Origin: Streptosporangium nondiastaticum
GTDB taxonomy: Bacteria > Actinomycetota > Actinomycetes > Streptomycetales > Streptomycetaceae
Direction: 5' to 3'
DNA: 64,000 bases
NCBI RefSeq assembly: GCF_003011965.1
Contig: NZ_PXWG01000024.1
Location: 1-64,000, forward strand
Shown here: one piece after another, positions 40,884 to 49,298 of the stretch
Layout: every line of letters starts with the position of its first letter
Numbering within the stretch: the stretch's first letter is position 1
Program-made: the position numbers and the translations under genes
Notes under the pieces: generated by a model
The model's input: only the letters and a program-made list of their open reading frames with translations
Database searches by the model: none
What the model was told of the DNA's origin: nothing

Positions 40884-41968
40884 GCACCACCGCCGCTCCC
40901 GCCACCACCGGCGGTTCCCGCCCCGCGCGGCACGCCGGAGGCGAGGGGCCGGCCCCGGCCCGCCGCGCTCAGCACGCGCGGCGGGCCGCCGGGCTGCTCG
41001 CCTGCACCGCACTCGTCGCCGTCCTCGCCGTGCTGAGCATCGGCGTCGGCGCCAAGACGATCCCGCCCGGCGACGTCCTGCACGCCCTCCTGCACCACGA
41101 CCCCGGCAACGACGACTGGATCGTCGTCCGCACCTCCCGGCTGCCCCGCAGCCTGCTGGCCATCGGCGTCGGCATCGCCCTCGGCCTGTCCGGCGCACTC
41201 ATGCAGGCCCTCACCCGGAACCCGCTCGCCGACCCCGGCCTGCTCGGCGTCAACGCCGGTGCCGCGGCCGCCGTCGCGGGCGCCACGGCCCTCCTCGACC
41301 TCGGCGCGTTCACCTCCTACGTGTGGTGCGCGCTGCTGGGCGCGGCCGTCGCCGCGGCGGCCGTCCACCTGCTCGGCACCCGCGGCCGGTCCCGGGCCAC
41401 GCCCGTCCGGCTCGCGCTCGCGGGCACGGCCGTCACCGCCGTCCTCACGGCGGTCGTCAACGGCCTGATCCTGCTCGACCCGCTCGCCCTCAACCGCTTC
41501 CGGTTCTGGCAGATCGGCACCCTCGGCGCCGCCGACGGCGCCCTCGCCCGCCAGGTGCTGCCGTTCCTGGCCGCCGGCACCCTGCTGGCCGCCCTGCTGG
41601 CCCGGCCGCTCAACGCGCTGGCCCTCGGCGACGACGCCGCCCGCGCGCTGGGCGCCCACCCGGGCCGTACGCAGTTCGCGACCATGGCGGCGATCACCCT
41701 GCTGTGCGGGGCCGCCACCGCCGCCGTCGGCCCGATCGCCTTCGTCGGCCTGGCCGTTCCGCACGTGGCCCGTCTGATCGCCGGCCCCGACCAGCGCTGG
41801 GTCCTGCCGTACAGCGCCGTGCTCGCGGCGGCCCTGCTGCTGGCCTCCGACATCCTCGGCCGCGTCGTGCTGCGCCCGCAGGAGCTGGAGGCGGGCGTCG
41901 TCACCGCGTTCCTCGGAGCGCCCCTGTTCATCGCACTCGTCCGCCGCAAGAGGATCAGCGAACTGTGA
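40880..41968 (+). CDS. FecCD-type iron-siderophore ABC permease 1
   Basis: The 362-aa protein has multiple hydrophobic helices and the family segments RLPRSLLAIGVGIALGLSGALMQALTRNPLADPG and GLAVPHVARLI near the C-terminus. It forms half of the inner-membrane channel for ferric siderophores. The GTG start overlaps the reductase stop, and its own stop overlaps the next permease (GTGA). No ATP-binding subunit gene accompanies the pair. Confidence 0.93.
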   Translation: MSTTAAPATTGGSRPARHAGGEGPAPARRAQHARRAAGLLACTALVAVLAVLSIGVGAKTIPPGDVLHALLHHDPGNDDWIVVRTSRLPRSLLAIGVGIALGLSGALMQALTRNPLADPGLLGVNAGAAAAVAGATALLDLGAFTSYVWCALLGAAVAAAAVHLLGTRGRSRATPVRLALAGTAVTAVLTAVVNGLILLDPLALNRFRFWQIGTLGAADGALARQVLPFLAAGTLLAALLARPLNALALGDDAARALGAHPGRTQFATMAAITLLCGAATAAVGPIAFVGLAVPHVARLIAGPDQRWVLPYSAVLAAALLLASDILGRVVLRPQELEAGVVTAFLGAPLFIALVRRKRISEL

Positions 41969-43086
41969 CCAGCCGTAACCCTGCCCAGCGCCCGGGCCGG
42001 GCCGGGCGGCCGGACGGGTCCCCGCGGGCCACGCGCCTGCGCACCCTGCGCCTCGCCCTGCCCGGCCGCCCCGGCCGGCCCGCCTTGTCCCTGCGCTGGG
42101 ACCCGCGCGCCGCCGCCGTCTGCGCCGCCCTGCTCCTGGCCGCGGCCGTGACCGGCGTGTGGACGCTGACCACCGGCGACTTCCGCATTCCCGTCCCCGA
42201 CGTGCTGCGCGTCCTCGCCGGCGACGGCAACCCCGCGTACAGCTACATCGTCGAAGAGCTGCGGCTGCCCCGGTTGCTGACGGCCCTGCTGACGGGCGCC
42301 GCGCTCGGCCTGTCCGGAGCCCTCTTCCAGAGCGTCGCCCGCAACCCGCTCGGCAGCCCCGACGTCATCGGCTTCACCGTCGGCTCCGCCACCGGCGCCC
42401 TCGTCGCCATCCTCGTGCTGAGCGCGGGCGCCGCCTCGGTCGCCGTGGGGTCGGTCGCCGGCTGCGCGGTCACCAGCGCGGCCGTCTACCTGCTGGCCTG
42501 GCGCCGCGGCGCGGCCGCGTTCCGGCTCGTCCTCGTCGGCATCGGGGTGAGCGCCCTGCTCTCCTCGGCCAACGCCTACCTGATCGCCAAGGCGTCGTTC
42601 ACCGACGCGCAGAGCGCGCAGGTCTGGCTCACGGGCAGCCTCAACGGCCGCGGCTGGGAGCACGTGGGGACGATGGGGGCCGCACTCGCCGTCCTCGCCC
42701 CCGCCGCCCTGCTCCTCGCCCGGCCGCTGCGCATGCTGGAGATGGGCGAGGACACGGCGTCGGCGCTGGGCGTCCGGACCGAGCGGGCCAAGGCCTGGGC
42801 GCTCGTCACGGGCGTGGGGCTGACGGCGCTCGCCACCGCGGTCGCGGGCCCCGTGCCGTTCGTGGCCCTGGTGGCCCCGCAGGTCGCGCGCCGGCTGACG
42901 CGCTCCCCGGGCCCGGGCCTCCTGCCGTCCGCGGCGCTCGGCGCGCTGGTGCTCGCCGTCAGCGACATCACCGCACAGCGGATGCTGGCCCCCACGCAGC
43001 TTCCCGTGGGGGTTCTGACCGGTGTCGTCGGGGGCTGCTACCTGGTGTGGGTGCTCGCCCGGCAGTGGCGCGCCGGCCAGGGCTGA
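41965..43086 (+). CDS. FecCD-type iron-siderophore ABC permease 2
   Basis: The 373-aa partner permease has a basic N-terminal extension of about 45 aa and then the usual helices, with LRLPRLLTALLTGAALGLSGALFQS and VALVAPQVARRL. The GTG start at 41965 is coupled to the first permease. Its 3' end overlaps the convergent acetyltransferase gene by 49 bp. The usual third gene, a FecE-type ATPase, is not here, so an ATPase encoded elsewhere must drive import. Confidence 0.92.
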   Translation: MTSRNPAQRPGRAGRPDGSPRATRLRTLRLALPGRPGRPALSLRWDPRAAAVCAALLLAAAVTGVWTLTTGDFRIPVPDVLRVLAGDGNPAYSYIVEELRLPRLLTALLTGAALGLSGALFQSVARNPLGSPDVIGFTVGSATGALVAILVLSAGAASVAVGSVAGCAVTSAAVYLLAWRRGAAAFRLVLVGIGVSALLSSANAYLIAKASFTDAQSAQVWLTGSLNGRGWEHVGTMGAALAVLAPAALLLARPLRMLEMGEDTASALGVRTERAKAWALVTGVGLTALATAVAGPVPFVALVAPQVARRLTRSPGPGLLPSAALGALVLAVSDITAQRMLAPTQLPVGVLTGVVGGCYLVWVLARQWRAGQG

Positions 43087-43643
43087 GCGGGGGCGCTCCC
43101 CTCGGGGCGCGAAGCCCCGGGCAGGGGGCGCGAGAAGACGCGGGAGCCGCGGGCGGGATCCAGGGCCGCCACCCAGGTGCGCGGCGCCCGCGAGGAGTCG
43201 GTCTCGCGGAAGCCGCTGCGGAGGAAGGCCTCGCCGCCGCCGGTCGTCGCCGCGAACACTTCGCTCACCGACCGGTCGGAGGCGTGCAGGAGCAGCGCCG
43301 TCAGCAGCCGCGAGCCGACGCCGAGGCGCTGGCGGTCGGGCCGGACGCAGAAGTTGTGCAGCACGCCCGCCGTCCCGCCGGCCGTCAGGCGGTCACCGGG
43401 GAAGGTCCGCAGGGCCACGCACCCTTCGAGGGTGCCGTGGGCGTCCTCCGCCACGAAGAACTCGGCGAACCGGGCGGCGTAGACGTGCGGCGTGCGGCGG
43501 CGCAGCGCACCCGTCCGCATGAAGGGTTCCGACAGGGCGTGGAGCGCGGGTGCGTCGGCGGCCCGTGCTCTTCGTACGCCGCCCGGCGCCGGGAGGGCCG
43601 GACGGCCCTCTTCCGTACGGACCGCCAGCGGACCCAGCCTCAT
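43038..43643 (-). CDS. GNAT acetyltransferase resembling N-acetylglutamate synthase (ArgA-like)
   Basis: The 201-aa protein has a GNAT fold with acetyl-CoA loop RPDRQRLGVGSRLL near residue 100. The layout follows the ArgA acetyltransferase domain: an opening ALSEPFMRTGALRRRT like the ArgA RPLEQQGILVRRS region, then GCVALRTFPGD, and VFAATTGGGEAFLRSGF like the ArgA LTTRSIHWFQERGF region. If right, it makes N-acetylglutamate, the entry step for the argCJBD operon. An iron box sits 36 bp upstream on the same strand, so it belongs to the iron regulon. Alternatives are an N5-hydroxyornithine acyltransferase or another amine acetylase. The C-terminal 30 residues are Pro/Arg-rich and overlap the permease gene. 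Confidence 0.65.
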   Translation of the reverse strand: MRLGPLAVRTEEGRPALPAPGGVRRARAADAPALHALSEPFMRTGALRRRTPHVYAARFAEFFVAEDAHGTLEGCVALRTFPGDRLTAGGTAGVLHNFCVRPDRQRLGVGSRLLTALLLHASDRSVSEVFAATTGGGEAFLRSGFRETDSSRAPRTWVAALDPARGSRVFSRPLPGASRPEGSAPAQPWPARHCRASTHTR

Positions 43644-43678
43644 AAGGGCTCCCGGTTCTCACGTTCACCTGCAGAAAG

Positions 43679-43697
43679 TGAGGTAAGCCTAACCTAA
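43679..43697 (-). promoter_or_regulatory. Iron box upstream of the ArgA-like acetyltransferase
   Basis: Read on the minus strand, TTAGGTTAGGCTTACCTCA matches the consensus at 16 of 19 positions, with a perfect first half. It lies 36 bp before the acetyltransferase start. The small plus-strand gene begins about 100 bp on the other side. Confidence 0.8.
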
Positions 43698-43798
43698 CTA
43701 AATTGTGGTCTCCGGGGAGGGTGGCGGCCGGTTTAGCCGCGAGAAGTCCGGGCACCCGACGGGTTCCAGCCACGCTGACTCATCAGGAGGCACGCACG

Positions 43799-43978
43799 AT
43801 GGACCGGGGAAGCAGCAAGCACGGCGCCAAGCGGGACGACGAGCTGAAGAGGGAAGTGCAGGAGCTGACCCGCTCGGGCCGGCCCACCCGGACCGAGGAG
43901 TGGCGCGACGCCGAACCCCTGACGCCCGAGGAGCCGGCGGCGGAACCCGGCGCGCAGCCGCGCCGGGAGCGCCCGTAG
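43799..43978 (+). CDS. Small hydrophilic protein of unknown function
   Basis: This 59-aa, highly charged protein (SKHGAKRDDELKREVQELTR, TEEWRDAEPLTPEE) has no hydrophobic segment. A CAGGAGG site lies 8 bases before the ATG, and codon use is typical for the strain. I recognise it only as the kind of short, disordered protein common in Streptomyces; no function can be given. Confidence 0.7.
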   Translation: MDRGSSKHGAKRDDELKREVQELTRSGRPTRTEEWRDAEPLTPEEPAAEPGAQPRRERP

Positions 43979-44022
43979 GCGCCGCAGGCGGCCGAGCCGG
44001 ACGCCGGAGGGGCGGTGGACGC

Positions 44023-44907
44023 GTGAGCGACGAGCCGGGACTGACGGCCGCTCCGGGCGCGCGCCCCGAACGCCGCCGCATCCGGTACGAACTCCTCGAA
44101 TGCGCCCTGCACGGCCACCGCCTGGCCGGCACGGACGCCGCAGCCGTGCGCCCCGCCGACGCCCTGCTCGTCCGCGAGGACGCCGGCGGCCTGCGCTGGC
44201 ACCGCTGCCTGCGCTGCGACGCCTGGCTGCCCCTGCCGCCGCCCGCCCGGCCCGCGCGGGACACGCTCCCGGACCGTGAGTCCATCGAGCTGCCCCTGCG
44301 CGGCCGCCCGTTGCGCGACCGCTACGTCCTGCGCCTGATCGCCCTCGACCGCATGCTGCACTGCGTGGTCCTGGCCGTCCTCGCCGTCGCCGTCTTCGCC
44401 TTCGCCCACGAGCGGGAACGGCTCAGGGGCCCCTTCTACCGCTTCGCCGACGCCCTCCAGAACGGCGTCGGCGGCCCCACCGGCGCGCACGGCCGGGGAC
44501 TGCTCGGCGAAGCCGAACGGGCCTTCGCCGCCCACGGCCGCACCCTGTGGGTCATCGGCGCCGTCATCACCGCGTACGCGGTCCTCGAGGGCGTGGAGGC
44601 CGTCGGCCTGTGGCGGGCGCGCCGGTGGGCCGAGTACCTCACCTTCGTCGCCACCTCCGTGCTCCTGGTCCCCGAGATCTACGAACTCACCGGCCACGTC
44701 AGCGCCTTGAAGGTCCTCACCCTCGTCATCAACCTCGCCGTCGTGGCGTACCTGCTCGTCGCCAAGCGCCTGTTCGGGCTGCGCGGGGGCGGCCGGGCCG
44801 AGGCCGCCGTCCGCGCGCACGACAGCGGCTGGGAGGCCCTGGAGCGCGTCCACCCCGGCCCCGGCGGCGGCAGCGCTCCCGCCCCCGGCCGTACCGTGGC
44901 CCCATGA
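44023..44907 (+). CDS. DUF2127-like membrane protein
   Basis: The 294-aa protein has an N-terminal soluble part with a CLRCDAW cysteine pair and at least three later hydrophobic helices (LHCVVLAVLAVAVFAFA, LWVIGAVITAYAVLEGVEAVGLW, LKVLTLVINLAVVAYLLV). The phrase AYAVLEGVEAVGLWRARRWAEYLT is typical of DUF2127 membrane proteins, whose role is unknown. The GTG start at 44023 has GGAGGGG upstream. The stop overlaps the next gene by ATGA. Confidence 0.75.
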   Translation: MSDEPGLTAAPGARPERRRIRYELLECALHGHRLAGTDAAAVRPADALLVREDAGGLRWHRCLRCDAWLPLPPPARPARDTLPDRESIELPLRGRPLRDRYVLRLIALDRMLHCVVLAVLAVAVFAFAHERERLRGPFYRFADALQNGVGGPTGAHGRGLLGEAERAFAAHGRTLWVIGAVITAYAVLEGVEAVGLWRARRWAEYLTFVATSVLLVPEIYELTGHVSALKVLTLVINLAVVAYLLVAKRLFGLRGGGRAEAAVRAHDSGWEALERVHPGPGGGSAPAPGRTVAP

Positions 44908-45713
44908 GTACCCTGAGCTTCGACCGCTGCTGCGCCGAAATCACCGCGCAGACAGACCTGTTGAGGTCGCACGTCAAGGGCGCCGACATGCGGGCCCGCG
45001 TGCCCTCCTGCCCCGGCTGGAACCTCGGTCAGCTCCTGCGCCACATCGGCGGCACCCACCGCTGGGCCGAGGAGACCGTCCGCACCCGGGCCGGCGGGCC
45101 CGTCCCCGACGACCCCGTCGGCGACGCCGCCCTCGCCCGCTGCACCGACGAGGACGGCGCCTTCCTGGACGAATGGCTCGCCGAGGGCGCCGCCCAGCTC
45201 GCCCGCACGCTGCGCGAGGCCGGACCCGGCTCGGAGGTCTGGTCCCCCTCCGAGGAGCGCTCGGCGGCCTTCTGGGCCCGCCGCATGACGCACGAGACGG
45301 CCGTCCACCGGGCCGACGCCGCACTGACCACCCGCGCGGACTACCGGCTGGACGAGGAGGTCGCCCTCGACGCGCTCGACGAATGGATGACGTTCGCCTC
45401 GTACGCCGAGGCCGCCGAGACCCCGCCGGACGGTCCCGCGCTGCTCGGGCCCGGCCGCACGCTGCACTTCCACGCCACCGGCCCCGCGCCGGGCACGACC
45501 GCGGGGGAGTGGCTGGTCGACCTCACCGGCGACACCGCCCGCTGGAGCCGCGCCCACGCCAAGGCTTCCGTGGCCGTGCGCGGCCCGCTGACCGACCTCG
45601 TGCTGTTCGTCTACAGGCGCCCCACGCCCAGCGGCACCGGCGGCGTCGAGATCCTCGGCGACGAGCCCCTGCTCGACCTGTGGCTGGAGCGCTCGGGGTT
45701 CTGGCTGAAATGA
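44904..45713 (+). CDS. TIGR03083/maleylpyruvate-isomerase-like (DinB-fold) protein
   Basis: The 269-aa protein has the DinB-like N-terminal helical domain found in actinobacterial mycothiol-dependent enzymes: VPSCPGWNLGQLLRHIGGTHRW, RMTHETAVHRADA and, further on, DLVLFVYRR. The histidines in RHIGG, THETAVHR match the metal-binding trio of the family. A mycothiol-linked transferase or isomerase role is possible, but the substrate is unknown. It is coupled to the DUF2127-like gene. Confidence 0.8.
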   Translation: MSTLSFDRCCAEITAQTDLLRSHVKGADMRARVPSCPGWNLGQLLRHIGGTHRWAEETVRTRAGGPVPDDPVGDAALARCTDEDGAFLDEWLAEGAAQLARTLREAGPGSEVWSPSEERSAAFWARRMTHETAVHRADAALTTRADYRLDEEVALDALDEWMTFASYAEAAETPPDGPALLGPGRTLHFHATGPAPGTTAGEWLVDLTGDTARWSRAHAKASVAVRGPLTDLVLFVYRRPTPSGTGGVEILGDEPLLDLWLERSGFWLK

Positions 45714-45832
45714 GGGTCTCGGCCGTGTGCGAAGGGCGCGCGTCCGGTTCTGCGGTTGCGGGCCCGGGGGAGCGGCCGGAGGGTGGATTCCGGCAGAACC
45801 CCCTTTACCGCACACGCAAGGGAGACCCCGTC

Positions 45833-46000
45833 ATGGGCAAGGGCAAGGCGAAGGCGAAGCAGATCAAGGGCAAGCTGAAGGAGAGCGCGGGCAGCGCGAC
45901 CGGCGACCGGCGGATGGAGGCGGAGGGCCGGGCCGAGAAGCTGACCGGCAAGGTGCAGGAGTCCGCGGAGAAGGCCAGGAAGAACCTGGGCGGGCGCTAG
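45833..46000 (+). CDS. CsbD-like small stress protein
   Basis: The 55-aa protein is lysine- and glutamate-rich with two similar halves (KAKQIKGKLKESAGSATGD and GRAEKLTGKVQESAEKARK), as in the CsbD family of general-stress proteins. AAGGGAG lies before the ATG. It is probably monocistronic, since a strong hairpin follows the stop. Confidence 0.85.
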   Translation: MGKGKAKAKQIKGKLKESAGSATGDRRMEAEGRAEKLTGKVQESAEKARKNLGGR

Positions 46001-46015
46001 CCCCCTCCCGCGTCA

Positions 46016-46054
46016 GGCCGGCGCCGGGCCCCGTGCGGGGATCCGGCGCCGGCC
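46016..46054 (+). terminator. Strong hairpin after the CsbD-like gene
   Basis: A perfect 12-bp inverted repeat, GGCCGGCGCCGG / CCGGCGCCGGCC, encloses a GC-rich loop of 15 bases that can pair further. It begins 16 bp after the stop and has no T-run, as is normal in high-GC actinomycetes. The rest of 46001-46336 holds a doubtful short ORF only. Confidence 0.7.
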
Positions 46055-46336
46055 TCGCTGCGCCGCCGGGCGCCGCCCCCGGCGCGCGGACGCGGGTGGC
46101 CCGCGCAACATCCAACTCGCGCCCGCCCTGCGGAACTTGGGTTCCCCGCATTCCCCGATCGGCTGAACCGGGCCCCGCGCCGCGCATGCCCCGCCCGCGG
46201 GGGGTAGTCACGACGCCATGTGGAAGCGTCTCAGTGTCCGTGTGTCCGGCGTCGTGGCCGGAGTGTTCCTCGCCTTCTTCCCCGCCGGGACGGCCCATCC
46301 GGTCGAACCCGCCCGGGCCGGCCTGTTCCCGCCGCA

Positions 46337-49099
46337 TCACGGCAACGGCTGTTCCGCCCAGATCACCTTGCCCTCCGGGGTGTACCGCGTGCCCCACCGC
46401 TCGGCCAGCTGAGCGACGAGGAACAGGCCCCGGCCGCCCTCGTCCTCCGCCGCCGCGTAGCGCAGGTGGGGCGAGGTGCTGCTGCCGTCGGCGACCTCGC
46501 AGATCAGGGCGCGGTCGCGCAGCAGGCGGACGCGGACCGGCCCCGAGGCGTGGCGGATGGCGTTGGTGATGAGCTCGCTGAGGATCAGCTCGGTGGTGAA
46601 CGCGGCCTCGTCCATGCCCCAGTCGGACAGCTGCTGCGTGACGTCGGCGCGGGCGCGCGAGACGACCGCGGGATCGGAGGGCAGCTCCCACTCGGCCGAC
46701 CGGTCGGCCGGGAGGAGGCGGGTGCGGGCGACGAGGAGGGCGATGTCGTCGCGCTGCCGGGCCGGGAGCAGCGCGCTGATCACCGCGTCGCAGGTCTCCT
46801 CGGGCGTCCGCCCGGCACGGGACAGCGTGTCGCGGAGGATCGCGAGGCCGGCGTCGATGTCCCGCTTGCGGTCCTCGACGAGGCCGTCGGTGTAGAGCAC
46901 GAGGCTGCTGCCCTCGGCCAGCTGCAGCTCCCCGGCCTCGAAGGGCAGCCCGCCGAGGCCGAGCGGCGGCCCGGCGGGCAGCTCGGGGAACTCGACCGAG
47001 CCGTCGGGGTGCACGAGCGCCGGCAGGGGGTGCCCGGCCCGGGCCATGGCGCACACGCCCGTGGCCGGGTCGTAGATCGCGTACAGGCAGGTGGCGCCGG
47101 CGATCGCGGCCTCCTCGTCCGTGCCCGCGGACTCCTGGTCGATGCGGCCGACGAGCTCGTCGAGGTGACCGAGGAGCTCGTCCGGCGGCAGGTCCAGGGC
47201 GGAGAAGTTCTGCACGGCCGTACGGAGCCGGCCCATCGTGGCGGCGGCGTGCAGGCCGTGGCCGACGACGTCGCCGACGACCATCGCGACGCGCGCCCCG
47301 GGCAGCGGGATGACGTCGAACCAGTCGCCGCCGACCCCCGCCTGGGCCGGCAGGTAGCGGTAGGCGATGTCGAGGGCGTTCTGCTCGGGCAGGCCGCGCG
47401 GCAGCAGGCTGTGCTGCAGCGTGACCGCCATGGCGTGCTCGCGCGTGAACCGCCGGGCGTTGTCGATGCACACCGCGGCCCGCGCCGCCAGCTCCTCCGC
47501 CAGGGACAGGTCGTCCTCCTCGAAGGTGTCGCTGCCCTCCGTCCGCCAGAAGTTGGCGATGCCCATGAGCACGCCGCGCGCCTTGAGCGGCACGGTGATC
47601 AGGGAGTGGAAGCCGTAGTCCAGTATTTCCTGCGTCCGCTCGATGTCCTGGGTGCGCCAGCCCGCGGAGGCCGAGAGGTCCGGCACGAGGATGGCCTTCC
47701 CGCTGACGAAGCCGGTGGCCTGGGGCGTGGGCGCGGCGAACCGGTGCACCTCGCCCGCCCGGTACAGGGGGTGGTCGTCGCGGGCCCCGCTGAGCGCCAC
47801 CCGGCGCAGCTCGGGCGCCTCGCTGCCCGCCCCCACCATGCGGGGCTCGTCGCCGCGCAGGACCGGCTCCGCCAGGTCGACGGTGGCGTAGTCGGTGAAC
47901 CGGGGGGAGGCCACCTGGGTGAGCTCCTCGGCGGTGCGCTGGACGTCGAGCGTCGTGCCGATGGCCACGCTCGCGTCGTACAGCAGCTTGAGCCGTTCGC
48001 GGGCCGCCTCCGCCCGTCCCGCGAGCGCGCGCAGCTCGGTGGAGTCGCGCAGGGTGGCCACGCTGCCGGGCGGGCCGCCGCGGCGGTCCGTGGGCCGGTT
48101 GTTCACCGCGAGCAGCCGGTCCCCGACGGGCAGCACCTCGTCGTTGGCGACGCGCCGGGAGGCCAGCAGCTCCGCCATCCGGGGGTCGATGCCGAGCCCG
48201 GTGACCGGCTGCCCCTCCACGTCCGGCGGCAGGTCCAGGAGCCGGCGCGCCTCGTCGTTGGCGAGCAGGATCCGGCCGTCGCCGCCGACGATGACGACGC
48301 CCTCGCGCACCGCGTGCAGGACCGCGTCGTGATGTTCGTACATCCGGGTCATCTCGGACGGGCCGAGGCCGTGCGTCTGGCGGCGCAGCCGCCTGCTGAC
48401 GAGGGCCGCGCCGCCCGTGGCCAGGGCGAGCGCGGCGCCGCCGGCGGCGAGGACGAGCGGCAGCTGCCGGTCGACGGCGCTGCTCACCGAGCTGACCTTC
48501 AGCCCGGACGAGACGAGGCCGACGACGTTGCTGTGGTCGTCCTCCACGGGGACCACGGCCTGCACCTCCTCGCCGAGGGGGCCGTGGACGCTCTCGATGG
48601 TGACGTGCCCGGCCTGCGAGGGCGCGATGGTGCCGATGAAGTGCTTGCCGATGAGCTCGGGCCGGGGGTGGGTGTAGCGGATGCCGTCCCGGTTCATCAC
48701 GACGATGAAGTCGACGCCGGCCTCCTTGCGGGCGGCCTCGGTCAGCGGCTGGAGCACCTTGCTGGGGTCCGGGCCGTGCAGCGTCGCGACCAGGCCGGGG
48801 CTGTGGGCGAACGTCTGTGCGGCGGCGAGCGATCGGTCGCGCGCCGCCTGGAACCTGTCACTCCGCGCCTGGAGCACCAGCGTGACCACCGCGGCGACGA
48901 CGAGCAGCAGGACGATCAGCAGCTGCAGCAGGAACATCTGACCGGCAACACTGCGGCTGCGCGCCATCGACCGGAGACGTCCGGCCGACGGCACCCGCGA
49001 GCCGGGGTGCGACTGTCCCGGCTCACGCCTGCTGTCTCGGCGCCGACCGGTGAACCAGCGGCCCGAGGGCCCCGAGGAGCGGTCCCGGATTCGGGCCAT
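46337..49099 (-). CDS. Membrane sensor PP2C (SpoIIE-type) phosphatase with PAS, GAF and ATPase-like domains
   Basis: The 920-aa protein has, in order: a transmembrane helix (FLLQLLIVLLLVVAAVV), an extracellular sensor domain of about 120 aa, a second helix (LPLVLAAGGAALALATGGAAL), a PAS domain, a GAF domain, a PP2C/SpoIIE phosphatase domain (GGDWFDVIPL, VVGDVVGHGL, GHPLPALV, DDIALLV) and a C-terminal HATPase of the anti-sigma type (ELITNAIRHA, GRGLFLV). The order is common in Streptomyces and fits partner-switching control of sigma factors by dephosphorylating an anti-anti-sigma factor. An alternative start with MARSRSVAGQ at about 48967 lies nearer the first helix. Confidence 0.9.
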   Translation of the reverse strand: MARIRDRSSGPSGRWFTGRRRDSRREPGQSHPGSRVPSAGRLRSMARSRSVAGQMFLLQLLIVLLLVVAAVVTLVLQARSDRFQAARDRSLAAAQTFAHSPGLVATLHGPDPSKVLQPLTEAARKEAGVDFIVVMNRDGIRYTHPRPELIGKHFIGTIAPSQAGHVTIESVHGPLGEEVQAVVPVEDDHSNVVGLVSSGLKVSSVSSAVDRQLPLVLAAGGAALALATGGAALVSRRLRRQTHGLGPSEMTRMYEHHDAVLHAVREGVVIVGGDGRILLANDEARRLLDLPPDVEGQPVTGLGIDPRMAELLASRRVANDEVLPVGDRLLAVNNRPTDRRGGPPGSVATLRDSTELRALAGRAEAARERLKLLYDASVAIGTTLDVQRTAEELTQVASPRFTDYATVDLAEPVLRGDEPRMVGAGSEAPELRRVALSGARDDHPLYRAGEVHRFAAPTPQATGFVSGKAILVPDLSASAGWRTQDIERTQEILDYGFHSLITVPLKARGVLMGIANFWRTEGSDTFEEDDLSLAEELAARAAVCIDNARRFTREHAMAVTLQHSLLPRGLPEQNALDIAYRYLPAQAGVGGDWFDVIPLPGARVAMVVGDVVGHGLHAAATMGRLRTAVQNFSALDLPPDELLGHLDELVGRIDQESAGTDEEAAIAGATCLYAIYDPATGVCAMARAGHPLPALVHPDGSVEFPELPAGPPLGLGGLPFEAGELQLAEGSSLVLYTDGLVEDRKRDIDAGLAILRDTLSRAGRTPEETCDAVISALLPARQRDDIALLVARTRLLPADRSAEWELPSDPAVVSRARADVTQQLSDWGMDEAAFTTELILSELITNAIRHASGPVRVRLLRDRALICEVADGSSTSPHLRYAAAEDEGGRGLFLVAQLAERWGTRYTPEGKVIWAEQPLP

Positions 49100-49298
49100 A
49101 TCCCATGTCTACCCCGCCCCCTTCCGCGGCGCGAACGGGAAGAACCAGCCGTCACGCTCGGTAGCGGGCCCGCGCCCGGTGATCCGCGGGCGGCGCGCGC
49201 GTCCTTGTCCGGCCCGCCCGGAGCGGCATACAGTGTCCGGGCTCCACCAGGGGGCTATGTCCCCGGCCTGTGCCCGACGCCCCGTTGGTGAGGTCCTC

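Noticed and set aside
46218..46412. 64-aa ORF with a signal-peptide-like start (MWKRLSVRVSGVVAGVF)
   Set aside because: No convincing ribosome site, and its last 25 codons are antisense to the end of the phosphatase gene. It could be a small secreted peptide, but the support is too weak.
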